Origin: Tachypleus tridentatus
Lineage: Eukaryota; Arthropoda; Merostomata; Xiphosura; Limulidae
Direction of reading: 5' to 3'
Assembly (NCBI RefSeq): GCF_004210375.1
Contig: NC_134837.1
Coordinates: 20,035,586 to 20,099,585 of the forward strand
DNA: 64,000 nt
The translations under genes and the position numbers were made by a program. Positions 28,101 to 43,100 of the stretch are shown here, piece after piece (the stretch's first letter is position 1; each line of letters opens with the position of its first letter). Below the pieces are notes generated by a model, which ran no database searches, was not told the DNA's origin, and saw only the letters and a program-made list of their open reading frames with translations.

Positions 28101-31100
28101 TATTAGTATATTTAGCAAATCATCCACTAAAGCCTTTTGCTTACATTTCCACTCACATCATCACTCTGCAAAAAAAGAGGTGCAGTTATTGAGTACCTAC
28201 TTAAGATTGATAAATTTTGTAATATAAAAAGAAGAGAAGAGAAGAGACTTGGGGAAAATTTAACTTAAAAAAAATATTTATTCAAAGAAATTCATACAAA
28301 CATGATAATAAATTTTGATAGACAAAAAGAAAACTTGTTCCCTTGAAACAGAGATAAAGTGCATTTAAAGCTCAGGTTACTTGGGTGATTCCATATATAA
28401 ATGATAATATCACCACTACACTGAAAAGAATAAACTAGACAATCAGACTTGCCTATTAAAATGGTATTAAATTCAGGCAACTCCCTTAAATAATTAATAA
28501 CATGTTCAGCATAGAAGAAAGGAACAATGTATGAAACATAGCTATAAAGCCACTAAATATGGACTACATAGTCAATAACAATAACACTAAATATGGACTA
28601 CATAGTCAATAACAATAACACTAAATATGGACTACATAGTCAATAACAATAACACTAACTATGGACTACATAGTCAATAACAGAATGCCGTATAAACTAG
28701 TTATTTGGAGTTTGACTTCAAATTTAGTTACAAACACATTTACTTAAATCTAGGTACGGAGATGCAAGTGGAGTACACAAGTTCTCAACTTAAGGAAGTT
28801 GCTAGTACAAAGAATTGACTCATGGACTGAGATTCAAAAACTCGTATAACACTTTAATGTAGATTATTAAGACACTTGGCTACATTGAGACTACCAAAAG
28901 CATCTTGGAAAGATTCAGTAGCAAATTTACTAAACTCCTTGGTCTGAGCAGTTAACTGTTCCTTAAATAAACTTTCAACAATATTCATTAAATTGCTTAT
29001 TAGAACTGATAAGCTAACAACTATAACATTATGTGAAAAATGCTTAGACATTCTCTCTTCATGAGCTCTCTTTTATACTAGACATTTACATCAGCTTCTG
29101 AAATACATTTGACTAAAAGAAACAGTAATAATTACTAAAATGGATCTTGAATGGGAAATGTTGGTAACATGTTGCAATACAGACATTTTCTGAAACTTTC
29201 TTGGTTTGGGCAAACTTAGGCCAGGCAGCCTAAGGATCAATAATGACCTCTTTGGCAGCAGGTTCAGAAACGTTTTGCTCAAAAATACAAGTTTTTTTTT
29301 GTTTGCACGCATTTCTCCTCAATTTATTTCTAATCAAAGTTCTGTCAGTTGTTTACAATTTCCTTTCTATTCTTTTATATAGAACTTACTTCCTGCCCAT
29401 AACAAAGCTAGCATAAACCTTCTCACAGCTTTCACTCCACTGCTGGTGCATCTGTTTATATAGTTAAGACAAAACACTGGTTTACATTACAGCTTGGAAT
29501 GAATTTTGGTTTATACCGATCATTTACATTTCTTTTCTTTACATGACATGTATTATTATGTTATACATGTAAGTTCTTCAAATTATATTTTTCACTGCTT
29601 GAAGCATTTTAAAGTATCATAAGCTGTCTCAAATGCTTTAACAGTAAGAACATTGTTTATGAAGTAACTTGTACCAAATGTTTTAGTGCACATACAGAGA
29701 GAAACTTGTCAACTTGTACATGACTGAGTATTTGAACATGGCATCCAAAACCTCAATACTAATAATGCTATTGCAGGATATTACAGAAAAGAATACAAGA
29801 TACAACATGCAGACCACATCTTATGAAATTTCAAAATTTTATCTGAAACTGAAAAGTTAGGGAATCCATTTTAACCAAAAAAAGAAACCTAAAATGAGCA
29901 AATTTAAATGTTGGCCCTTAGTATAAAAATATTAATAGTAGTCTTAAGTTTTTAGTATCTTCAATTTAGATGAAGTCTTTGTATGCATTCATAATGGTTA
30001 AAATATAAAATATAATTTTAGACATTATTTTGTGTATGTATTGATATAGCAGGATGAAGTAATACTTACAGATAGAAGTAAGAAAAGGTATTTCACGTAA
30101 GTGTTCTATTCTAAATATTATGATTCTTATAATTTACATGTTGGTTCACACATATACTTACTATTGTTGATTTGTTTCAACAATTTAAACCCAAAAATGT
30201 TTGATATTACTTTAACACGGTTTGAACTTTCTAAACAGATGTATCACTATTCAATTTACTGATGACTGTTCCAATTTAGATGTAACTAGATTAGTGAACT
30301 TGAAGTTGTAAAAGCAAAATATTGAGCTGATAAAGATACAAGTTGTGATTTTGTTTACTTTAATATGAAATGTGTTGTAATAAAGTCCATTTTGTATCAA
30401 ATAAAGTTGAGAATAGCAAATTCAATTAGACATTTAATATCAGTAAAGTTATTGTAATTTCTACAACAGTAATATCATGACAACCATATCTACACTGTAT
30501 AAACAATTTTCAGAAATACAAATTTTAAAATGGTGAACAAATATGTTATACAAGTAAAACTAGTATTACTTTGGTATGCACTTAACCAATCAGAAAGAGA
30601 AAAGATAACAAATCCCACTTTTACCCAAAAAACTACATCTACTGTAGGTATATACAATCATTGTAACTACAAATTATTATGTTAACTGAACTTGTAACAG
30701 CATCATCAACTCTCTAAATGTGCTACTTTAATCTTTATTCACACTTACTACTCTCTCAGGATAATCTTGCACTTTCAACCTGTCATATACAAATTTTTTA
30801 TAGTTCACATCATTTTTTCGTTTCTCCAGTTCACCTTTTTGAATCCTACAAGTAGAGAAAAAAGAGGAAGAAAGAATATTTTACACAAGTTAAAACTGAC
30901 AAAAATCAAACACTTAGCTATAACTACTACCTTGAGAATTTTTCACGTAATGTATGATAAAATTCATACCTTCTATAATTATAATGTACAGGCCAGCCAC
31001 GACTTGTTTTAATCTATTACCTTTACCTAACATCCACACTATACTTATCCAGTCTTATAAAGTGACATTACTTCCTTTAAGTTACCAATATGTAGGAGAA

Positions 31101-34100
31101 TGGTGGGCAGTGTTAATTATGAGTAATTAGCTCTTTTAATTCCAGTTTAATTCTAATATATTGATTCTTCAAATACAATATTTTGCCTCTAACATTGCTC
31201 TGCACTATATTCTCCAAACTGAAATAGAGATAAGGTAGAGAAAAACTACAGTAATACAAGTTGTAAAGGACCTTCTGTAGTATAATGGTAATTATCATAA
31301 CTCACTAGGAAGACTAACAGGTAAATACAAAAACTACTGTCAATCACCTGAAGTTGGTCTTTCCAGTCCTGGTTCAAAGTTATTTGATGTTATGGCTATT
31401 TTCGAAAAGTAAAGTAATAAAAGTTTTAAAAGACTTGTAGCAAAATTTTAATAATAACTCACCAGCAGTGTTAGTCACCTGAAATTGACCTCTCCAGTCC
31501 TGATTTCAAGTTATTTAATGTTATGGCCATTTTCTAATTTCAAATCAAATTAGATGAACTTTGATTCTTAAAAGAGAACCACATTAAAAGGTCTAATGTA
31601 TAAATTAAAACCTTAAATGGCATTAAAAAGATTAACAAACTTTAAAAACCTAAAAACATTACCAAGGTGGACAGTGTCACCATCACCAATAACACTGTCT
31701 AACATTATGGACAAACCTTGGGACAGAACATGTTGAAACTGTTGTTGAGAGTCGTAATGACAGCAAGAAAGTAAAATATGGCTTATTGTGACCTGAGTGT
31801 TACACAGACCACACACTGGTGCATCAGTTCCAGATAAAAGAAAACAACGAGTTAACAAACTGTGATCAATGCGTAGTCTAGTTAGACAACTTCCTCTTTC
31901 CAATTCTTATGGAAGCAAAATGGCCAAAGTCCAATACAGGGTTTTGTTTGAAATAGCTTGTTTTTGCATTGCTCATTCCAAGTTGACTGCCAGCTGGCAC
32001 GAAGCCGAGCCTTGAATACGGGACCATAGTCAATATATGGAATAGGCACAGCAGTGAGAGTGCCAGAGTAGATAGATTTAGCTGTGATGTTGGCGAGCTC
32101 GTTCCTGCAAATACCAACGTGGCCCGGTGTCCAGAAAAACTTGATAGAAGTAGATGTTAAAAAAAAAGGAAAAATATGAGGTTAAAATTTAGTAGACAAC
32201 AGATACATTAATGTAGGGGTGATGTAAACATTACTATCTCATTTCCATCCTTTTTGAAGGGTAGATATTTGCCATCCCTACATTTACTCCCATTTTGAAG
32301 TTTTTTTTTACTTTTTTTTATAATGCAGTGTTTCAATAGACATAAAAATGTTGTATTTACAACCAAGTTCTAAATACAATAAGGTTCCAATGTTTATATT
32401 TATTGGCTGGTAGTTCCTGTTTCAGATTGCACTTAAGTTCCTTAAATGGACACCAAATTTCTCTAGGAAAACTGAATTCAAGGGGTAATATAATTTACAC
32501 TAAAATGATATAGTTTTTTTAAATTACTAATAGTTATTAATAATTCTCACTAAAGAAGATACTCCATTTCAAACTGTATCAACTTGGTGAAATTGGTTAA
32601 AACCATTGTTTTGGTTTTCAAGTTATCATGTAATAAAAAAAAAGTAAAAGACAGAACAAGAAATTTTCATTTCTTGCTACGATACTAACAGACACTCCCA
32701 GAATTTGGGAGTCAGTCATTACATAGATATTGTTATAAAAGGAAACACTATAGGACACTGTAAAATTCTGATGACCTACTGAGGAGGTACTTAAAATATC
32801 AATTTGATTAACACTCTGAGCCATTCCTATATAGGCAATGCTACCACCTGCCTGACAAGCATATACTTAAGAAAAGCATTCAAAAGATTTTAAAAAAAAT
32901 AGTATAATGGGTGAGATGCCTGTAAAAGTTCACAAAATGTACTGATATCTCAACAAGTAAAACAGGTGGGAGATTCTTATTTTATATTCTAGCTTGTGTG
33001 TCATGTGGCACTATGGACATGTATGATAAGCATAATAAAGTATAAGCTGAGAAATAAGACATGACATATGACATGCAAAAAAGCACATTTGATATTTATT
33101 AAAATATTTTCTTTAAATTATTAAATTAATATTATGGTTTTAATTACAAACTATATTTATGTTCTTTATAATTCAAATTGATACCAATTTTATTGACATT
33201 AAATAATAACAAAGTTGTTTAAATAAATTTTGAAAACAGCTTTCTAAAACATCAACATGCACCCTTTTACCTGTCTGTAAATTAGCATTCTTTCCTGGTT
33301 TTGTGAAGTTCAATTTCATCATGTGGTAGTTAGTAAAATATTACCTGAATGGTGGTTTGTTGTATTCATCATTAAACATTTTAATAAAAGTTATAAGTGC
33401 AAGAGTGACATATCTTTAATTTTCATTAAATGCACAAACTATAAGCAATTCTTGCCATTTTAAATATGATAATGTTGTTGTTATTTAATATTTAACATAC
33501 AATTGTGTAATAAAAAGTTTAGTCATTGCACTACTGCCATTAATTCAAAGATTTATCTTTTTCAATGTGAAAATATTACAGTTATTCAGACGCTTGTTGT
33601 TAAAGTCTAAACAGGATCTTTCTATACTTCTTAAATGTTGCTTTTTTTTGTAAACAAGAGCAAAATTTCAATGTAATTGTGAAATTGTAGATACAAACCT
33701 ACTGTTCTATAATGGATGAAGATAAATAGTTAATGTACCTTGCACTCTGTCTAGTTGACAGGCATAGGCATGCATTTAGATAGCTAATATCAGAGTCAAA
33801 CTTTTACTGTAATAAGATTTAGAAAACTGTACAGACAAAATACCTTTATTTTTAGAAAAGCAAAATGTTTTAGAACAATCTATTGTAAAAATGTGTGTTC
33901 CCAAAATGTGCTAAGACTATTTGTTTTCAAAATTTTTACCTGTACAAAAATATAAAAGCAATACTGACTTAAAATAAGTGGACAAAACACATTTAATTAT
34001 ACAAGCTTGATCTAGGAACTCTGACCTGTATTTATTTGCAGACAGTATCACTTGCATCAGAATGATCAGCATCTGGTTCTACTGAAGTCATGACAAACAT

Positions 34101-37100
34101 CTAGCAATGATTCTATTCTTTGAAGCACACTGTTTAATGATCTACAAAATACTTAATTTGTACTTTTTGTAAAGGAAGTTAGCATTCTCATTCAACAGGT
34201 TTACTCTGCATAAATGGTAAAAACAGCCTAAATGTAAATAAACATTTCCTAGAAAACCAGATGTCTTTTATAATGTCACTAAACTTCCTCTATATATATC
34301 ATTCACTCAATTACACCACCACTCCCAGTTTGTCCCAGAAGAAAGGCCCACCTTTCAAAAGTGCTCAGGTTATAGGGTTTCTGTTTCATTTCTAAATATA
34401 AAGAAATTATTCTTTATAAATGCATCAGCATTTTTTGGGTGATGCAAGTAATTAGACACTGGACATGATCATGTTGAGACTCAGTTGTATGGACATATTT
34501 CTATATCAATGTTCCCACTCAGTCTATTTTTTTTACCTAATATCTAATGTAACAGTATTTTTTCATGTTTTTTTTGTATGAACTGTATTACAGGATTTTA
34601 TATGCAAGAAAATGTACAGTATAAATAAATGTGAAGGAGTTGACATATGATTTATGAAGAAAAATTGAAAAACAGAGAATGTATGAAGCATAATATTTCA
34701 AAGAGGAATGAAAATTCAGTCAACTATCCTTACCTTAATGTCATCAACTCAACTCCCTCTGATATATCTGTAGCTTTCTCACTTTTTGTATGTACTTCTC
34801 CTTCACAGGTTAATGATTTGGGTCTGAGAATAAAAAATGTATGCCTTTTTATTATAATCTTTATACCAATTTCAATGGGAAATCAACAGATATAAAGTGA
34901 CAGTTTAGGTTTATTTTTCAATCTACTTTAGTATGGAATAATTATCAAGGATAACATTATCAAGGATGCAAAAATAAATGAAACATAACAGTTTATAAAA
35001 ATGATCAAACTTACTTAATGCCTTTAAAATAACATTAAATATTAATTATAAACATGCTAGTACTTCAGAAAACCTGACACTACTCACAAAAAACAGTGAT
35101 CTCTATTTTATTAGAGAAGTCACATTATAACACAAACTGGGAAATGTAATCTTTGTTACTACAAATCAATGATTTTGTCAGAAAGCACTACAAGTTATCC
35201 TTGTATGTTAGTAAAAGTGTACCCTGAACATGAGATCAGATGATTAATTCACTTTCCAAGAATAATAAAAAATACTATTTATTCCTTATTCCTTATAATA
35301 TAAAATTTCTAACAGAAGACTATAAAAGAATGAAAAAGTTATATTTTAGAAAAATTTATGTGCAAAAATAGGGGGTTACTGTTCAAGAACATTACAAAAA
35401 TAATTGGCTCAGGTTTGAAAACAGTGAGATCAATCAAGTTCAATTAATAAACCAATAAAGTTAAATAGCAGAGGTTATTCTCTTTTAAGAAATTATATTT
35501 AATCAACATGTGCTTAATGATCTTTATTTCTTTTTTTGTTAGTTGCAATACTATTATTTTCATAATGGAATAACTGTCAAATGAAACCAAGATAAAAATG
35601 TTGAACATGATATTTGAAGAATAACCAATTATCACAACGAAACTTCATAAAAATCCACATAAATTTTGAAATCTTTTAAAGTTTTATTACTTTCATTGAC
35701 AATGCATGCATTGAACAAATCATTAATAACTTTTAGCACACATGTTCAGTGTAATACAAAAACACTATAGCAAAGTACTGATTTCATATCACTGTTTCAA
35801 CTGCCAAAAATGGATAAATATTCACTGTTACTCTCTGAACTCATGATAGTTAGTAATTTTAATGAATAGGTTTTCCTTTGTTGCATAGTTCAGATGTAGA
35901 CAAAAGTCTGTCACCATTCTGGTTCAGGTAGCTGAAACAAGACTCAATACTACTGTTTCCAGAATCTACACATGCAGAATTTTACAAGTTTGTTCTTTCT
36001 AATACTGCATTATGTTCCTCCATCTATTTCTTTTCTTAATACACTGATATGGACGTTTAACAGTAATCGGCACCTTTTCTACTTCTGCTTGACATAATTT
36101 TAATCCCAGTAGCTTTCAACATATGATTAAAATACTCTGTTGAAGCACTCAGTGCTAAGAACTCACTGTTACTATCAGTTAAATCTCTCTGTCAGTTGGC
36201 TGGCTCAACCTGCTGCATGTGTCCAAATGTTTGGTCTTTGAATGGCTCACAGTGACTGTCAAACCATCAAGTAATACTTGGAACAACAGACTCCATAATT
36301 TAGTATATTGATGGTTCAATGTTATCTTTGTTTCGATTTATACTTTGGTCATATGTTACCACAATGCTTTCCCTGCTTTTCTTTTCAAATGACTGTCTAA
36401 GAAGCTTGGCCTATATATGTGTGTAGAGTGTCAGCAATCTGATCAGAATCTGGTTCTACTGCAGTCATGACATGACCATCTAGCAGTAGTTCTACTCTTT
36501 CAAGCAAAGTGCTTAAAATTAGCTTTGATCACCTCTTGCATAGGCTGCTCTTGAAATGAGAGTAGCTTGTCTTCCAGAATTTTACTCGCATGTCAGCAAT
36601 GACTTCCAGAAGTGACTTTAACAAACAGGATGTTGCTCAATAAGCATCATTTTGAAACCTATTTAGAACTGACTGACTTGTGTTAGTCTCCACGGGTCTT
36701 TCCTGCAGAGGTCTCCAAATCTTATGCCATGCACTTTGGAAAACTTTAGATATGTGTACCTCATGGAAATTTCCTAACCATCTTGTGATACAGAAAATGT
36801 TATATTTTCAAATCTTTTATTTTTCAAAATAGTATCCCTTATAGCCAACTCCACCCTGCATAAAATACATGGAATTTTTACAAGCCAGAGCCTTTCATCA
36901 AGTTGCATGCTTTTCAGCAATCCATTGTGAATACCTCTGTTGACAGCTACTCCAACAAATTTGTGGAAACTATTTGAATGCAGAGCTTTATAAACATTTT
37001 CTTTCTGTATTGCAACACACTCACTCTTATACTCCTTGCCTTACTGTAGTGATAAAAACTCTTTAGTAGTAACTTGCAAGTCTTTTGGCTAATGTTTAAC

Positions 37101-40100
37101 ATGGTTCATTTTAAGCCTAACACTTTCCAATATAGGATTATAATACCCTGTCAGAAAACTTAGCACTGACAAATCCATATTGAAGTCAGTTGCACCACTC
37201 TGAATATTTAAGTATGAATGTGCTTGGCAAACGTGTCATCCAAGGCTTTCTCCACAGTGGCCTTCCCATGTTCACCTTTTAATGCTAGTACCACGACAAG
37301 TACTTTTTTATTTCCAGTTTTTCTAGCTTGGCAGCCATCACACAGCATAGAAAACAAAAGCCATTTTCTTGGATTGGCATCTCTGATATTCTCTGTCTGA
37401 AGGAATCAGACAGGTATCCTATAAACTCCATATCACTGTTAAAGATATTACTGCCATCAACAAGTTTTAAGCTATTCATTGTTTGAGCATTAGTGATGGT
37501 TTGATCATCAATGGGTTGACTTGATCATCTTGACATAAGTGTCTTTAACTCAGTGATGAAGGCATGAAGTAATCAGCAACTTTATGAATTGACCTTCTTG
37601 TCATTAGTCTTTCACTCCTACATTATCCCAAAACTTAACTTCAGGTATTGATGATTTATTTAGTCAATGACATATGAAAAGCCTATTTTACTTCATAAAC
37701 CTTTATTGTTTGCAGTAAATAAGAAACAAAATATAAAAGTTAAAAAACTTTCAAACAGTTAAACTGAATTCAATGATTTAGATCATTAAATCTTAAAAGA
37801 CAAATGACTGCTGACCACATAATATCTATAGAAAACTTTTGTTAGAAAAGAAAATATTCTTATTTTATCACATATGATTCTAAAATACTCAAACATATTC
37901 TGAAAATATTCTGAAACCCTATGATCAGAGAATTATGTGCTAAGCTCCAGAATTTTGATTTAAAAACTCTAATATATTCCTGTATAGTGTGTGGAAGCGT
38001 ACTAAAGTACTAAAAGGTAAAGTAGTAAAAGTGTTAAATGACATGCAGCAAAAGTGTAACAACAACTATAAAAAGTTGTAAAGGACTTCCTGTAGAAGAA
38101 TGGTAATGATCATAACCTGCCAGAAAGACTAACAGGTAAGTACAAGAATCACCGTCAGTCACCTGAAGTTGGTCTTTCCAGTCCTGGTTCCGGGTTATGT
38201 GTCATTATGGTTAGTACTAAAAGGTAAAGAAGTAAAAGTGTTAAATTACATGCAGCAAAAGTGTAATAACAACTCGCTAGGATGACTAACGAGTAGTTCA
38301 AACAGCAGCGTCAGTCACCTGAAGTTGGCCTTTCCAGTCCTGGTGTTGAGTTATTTAATGTTCTGCCCATTTTCCAATGTCAAATTGAACTAGAGAGAAT
38401 GATGTAAAAAAGGAACCACAATTAAAAAGGTGTAATAAGATTAAAAAGATTAATGGCCATTATAAAACTAAAAACTTTATCAAGGTGGACAGTGTCACCA
38501 TCACCAGTAACACTGTCCAATGTTACAGATAAACCTTGGGAAAAACATGTTTAAAATATTGCCGTTGTTGAGAATTGTGATGATGGCAAGAAAGTAAAAT
38601 GTGAGTGATAGTGATTTGAGTGTCACACAAACTACACATTGGTGCATCAGTTCCAGATAAAAAAAACGATGAGTTAAAAAACTGACCAATGCGTAGTCTA
38701 GTTTGAACAACTTCCTCCTTCCAAACTTTACAGAAGCTAGATGGCCAAAGCCCAATATAGAGTTTTATTTGAAAAAGCTTGTCGCGTTGCTCACTCCACT
38801 TCGACTGCCAGCTGGCACGGAGCCGAGCCTTGAATACAAGACCATAGTCCATGTACGGAATAGGCATAGCGGTGATAGTGCCGGAGCAGATAGATTTAGC
38901 TGCCGTGTCTGCAAGCTCGTTCCTGCAAATACCAACATGGCCTGGTATCCAGAAAAACTAGATAGAAGTAGCAGTTAATGAGAAATGGGCCAGTCGGTTT
39001 TGAATATCAGTGAGAACAGGGTGTCAGCCAACGTGTAGCAATTCCAGGGCAAGTAGAGAACTAAGCGAGTCAGTATAAATAGTGCTCGATATACCTTTAA
39101 CATTGAACATCGATCTGCTCCCCAACTGGTAGAAGAGAGGACACGGAGGATGTTCAGTGCTCTTGTGCATTTGACCCAAAGCTGCTTTAAGTGTGGAATA
39201 AAGGTCAGCTTACAGTCAAAGATAAGCCCCAAGAACTTGGTCTCAGGGACCACTGGCGCAGCGAACCTTCACCAATATGAATTTCAGGATCAGTGTTTAT
39301 ACCCCGTTGGCGGCAAAAGTGCATGCATACAGTTTTAGAGAGAGAGAATTTAAAGCCATTTGCCATAGTCCACTTCAGTACCACTGATTGTGAATTTCAG
39401 GATCAGTTTGTAGTTGCCGCTCAATATATCTCATGTTCGACGACTGACATGAGATGTGAAAGTCGTCGACATACAGCCCATTTGCAATAGTGAGAGGGAG
39501 TTCTTCAGTGATGGCATTTATCTTTATACTGAAAAGTGTGACACTCAAAACACAGCCCTGAGGGACTCCAAGTTCCTATAGAAAAGAACGAGAAAGTGTC
39601 AAACACACACGAACTTGGAATCTCCTGTCCATTAACAATTTTTTAATAAACATGGGTAAATGGCCACGTAACCCATATGTATGGAGGTCTCGCAAAACGC
39701 CATACCTCCATGTTGTGTCGTGAGCCTCCTCAATGTTAAAGAATATTGATACAAGATGTTGGCGTTTGAGAAAGGCTTCTCTGAATGATGTTTCAAAACA
39801 AATTAGGTGGTCTGTGGTGAAGTGCTGTCGTCGGAACCCACACTGGGTGGGCGAGAGGAGGTTGTTTGATTCGAGGAACCAAACAAGACGAGCATTAACC
39901 ATCCTTTTTGAGGTCTTACAGAGACAGCTCGTCAAAGCAATTGGACGGTAGTTTGAAGGAATCTTGGGATCTTTTCCTGGCTTAGAGAAAGGTAAAATAA
40001 TAGCCTGGTGCCAGGCATCAGGAAAAACATTCTCCTGCCAGATCCGGTTAAAGACAATCAGAAGGACATCAAGAGGAGCAGGAGATAGATGGTGCAGCAT

Positions 40101-43100
40101 GTCATAATGAACATCATCAGGTCCAACAGATGTACTGGCAGACCGATGAAGGGCCATTTCCAGTTCCACCAGTGTAAAGGGACAATTATAGTCAAAGAAA
40201 CAGTCAGTTCGAGAGAAAAGAGGTGAACACTCTGCCCGAGTTGTGATGGCCAAGAAGGTAGAGGAACAAGCAGAAGTGCTAGATACCCCGGCAAAAGTTG
40301 TCACCTAGAGTATCAGCGATGCTCCGGACATCAGAGAGTAAGATCGAGAGGAGGACAGAATTGTATTGCCCATTAAACTTTTGAATCCTGTCCCACATGA
40401 TCTTGGAACTGGTGGTAGAAGATATGCTAGTTGTGAACTTAATCCAAGATTCCTTCTGGCTTTGACGTCTTATCCACCTAGCATGTGCACGGTCCCGTCG
40501 GAAAGCGACGTGGTTTGAAAGTGTGGGATATCTATGAAAAGTATCCCAGGCCCGTTTTTGAGCCTTCCGTGCTAAGTGGCAAGCAGGATTCCACCACAGA
40601 CGAGGATATCGTGGAAAATGCGTCGAGGTTTTAGGAATACACTGAGCAGCTGCTTGTATAATACAGCCAGTTCCCGCTGCCACACAGTCGTCTATTGATG
40701 GCTGATTTAAGATGGCAGGATCAAGTTCTGCGGGAGCAGTGAAAGTGAACCAGTCTGCCTGATCCAGCTTCCACCGGGGCATGCGGGTAGGGTGGCATCG
40801 ACCACGGCCAATCTTTCTCAAAAGGATAAAAAAATTATCACTGCCTAGTGGATTCCTGTCAACCCTCCATGAAAAATGGGAGAATAATGAAGGGGAGCCA
40901 GCCGAGAGATCAATAGCAGTAAAGGTCTGACTAGGTGCATGAAAATAAGTGGAAGAACCAGAATTGAAAAGAAAAGATTGTGATCAGAGAGCATACGCTC
41001 TACAGAGTGACCCCTCCCATCAATAACAGAGGGGATGATGTCCAGTAAAGTCCCCCAGGATTAGAAATGGAGACGGCAACTGTTTGAACAAGAGCATCAA
41101 AACCTGATTGATCAAATGACTCTCCAGGGGACAGGTAGAGATAACAAACAGTGATGGTATGACCCAAGGAAACACGGATGGCTACGGCCTCCAAGGGTGT
41201 GTTGAGTGACAAAGACAGAGTGGGCACATACTGATCAACCAATAGTGCCACCAATCCATGTACTCGTCCATCACACAGCCTGTCATTTCTGTACAGAGAA
41301 AACTGCCGAATGGTGACTGTATCAGCAGGTTTGAGAAATGTCTCTTGTAAGGAAAGACAAACAGGATGGTAGGAAGCAATCAGTGTTTTGATATCATCCA
41401 GATTAGAACGTAAACCTCAACAGTTCCATTATATCAAACTGGCCATTTTTCATGACGGGCAGAGAACCCTTCTGTTTAAAACCACGTCTTTTTTCCTTAC
41501 TGTCCTTAGTCGGAGGAGGTCTATCAACTACCATGGATCCTGCCTCTTGGGGTGGGAGAAAAAGATGTATCAGAAGAAATTCCTGTATTTGAAACTGAAG
41601 GATGTGAATCTTGAGGTGTGTTGGAACATATGGGAGGAATAGAGATGGGTGTGGAAGTCGATTCATCAACCTTTTTAAACATGGAGGTCAAAAGGCTTTT
41701 CATTTGTTTTGAAAATGATTATCTTGGAGGCACAGAGAGATCTGTCTGCACTCCCACTGTAGTTGTGGAATGAAGTGCAGCAGCATATGTCCGAGATGAA
41801 GTGGTGAGCAGCAATTTCCAAGCCTCAGGATAACTAATGTTATGTATCGTTTTCAAACGCTGCACCTCTTTTTCCTCCAACCATTTTGGGCAAGAACGAA
41901 AGTAGGAGGGATGAGAACCATTGCAGTTGATGCAATGTGGGTCCATGTCACATTCATAGGCATCGTGGTCCTTGCCCCCACAAGGAGGACATGTCAGGGA
42001 ACCACGACATTATGTCTTTGAGTGGCCGAATCTCTGACATTGGAAACATCGGAGAGGGTTTGGAATGTATGGCCGTACCCTGCAAATTAGATATTTCTGC
42101 CTTGATGGTGACAGGTGGACGTGATGAAGTAAATGTCAAAACGAGGGTATTTGTTGGCAGTGTAACTCCATCTTTGCGAGTGGAGATGTGCGTCACTGCA
42201 GAAACTCCTTGAGTGGAGAGACCAGCGAGAATCTCTGACTCGGGAACGTTCTTCAAATCCCTCATAACAATAACTACTTGTGATGAATTCAAAGTAGCAT
42301 GAGATGTAACCTCAATAGGTATATCCCCAATTGCCTTTGAATTCAAGAGGTGTTCACTGTGTTGGGATGTGGATGTTTCAACCAATATGTCTCCAGATCG
42401 AAACTTCTTTACTGGGTTTGGAGAGCCAGCAAGTCCCTCTAGTTCCTTCTGAATAAAAAAGGGGGACAATTGCCCTAAAGGTTTTTCCGAAAGAGAATGT
42501 AATATCAGAAAATGTGGTACATGTGTTACATATGTTGAAGATTGCTGTTCAGAGTCTTCAAGAGGTGGTCGCTTACCCATTGACTGTTTTTTCACTATTT
42601 TATTTAAATGTTTTGAAGGAGGATCCATAGGAAAAAAGAAAAATTTCGGTACCCACTGACCCCACCCACCATGGAGCCCTACAAGGGGACGCACTACAAA
42701 GTCATGCAAGGACAATGCAGCAACGCCAGGGTTTCGTGTGCACTATACCCAAACACCAGCATCAGGCACAATGTCCACAACACCCGTTGAGAACTTCCAA
42801 CACTGGTACTTGGTTGACTCTAGCCAAAGTGGACCAGCCGATTGACCCAAGGGGGGCCATCCAAAGGCCGCCCGTCTACAGGAATTCGAGGCCAAAGTGG
42901 TGTGTTAGGGTTGGACCCCTCAACCACCAGGATCCCCTCCTCCCCTTCAAACACGTGGGTGATTGTTTAGATCCTAGAGAAGGTAACCAGACAGAACAGA
43001 ATCTTCCCTGGGAGGCCCCCTCACCACGTACAGGAATCCAAACCGAGGGGGCCCTATTATGAAAACCAACAGACCTGGGAACCAAAGGAGGGTATCAGGA

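Larger units (their letters stand above)
20452..30748. other. SNAPC3 intron between exons 2 and 3 (10.3 kb)
   Basis: Contains two CR1-like LINE 3' coding ends, the repeat block at 22,835-25,475, the 34-bp tandem repeat and a short agaag microsatellite near 28,232. The stretch 28,850-29,310 is less AT-rich and may be a decayed transposase. No further exon was recognised. Confidence 0.6.
38040..43078 (-). mobile_element. LINE copy B, I/Jockey-type non-LTR retrotransposon, near full length, inactive
   Basis: In minus-strand order: a 5' untranslated part (43,078-42,720); ORF1 with three zinc knuckles; an apurinic-type endonuclease; reverse transcriptase; RNase H; a cysteine-containing tail; and a 3' untranslated part with the tracts near 38,314 and 38,158 that define this family. 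Domain content (two ORFs, EN-RT-RNase H, no LTR) places it in the I/Jockey group. The exact clade would need a tree. It lacks the terminal gatagcc / aatc tail seen in copies A and D, so its 3' end is truncated or diverged. Frames are interrupted several times. Individual parts are listed separately. Confidence 0.9.

Noticed and set aside
28850..29312. Minus-strand frames ([20 protein letters not shown] and neighbours) as a hAT transposase
   Set aside because: There is a faint resemblance to a transposase region preceding the catalytic domain, but no diagnostic motif; left unassigned.
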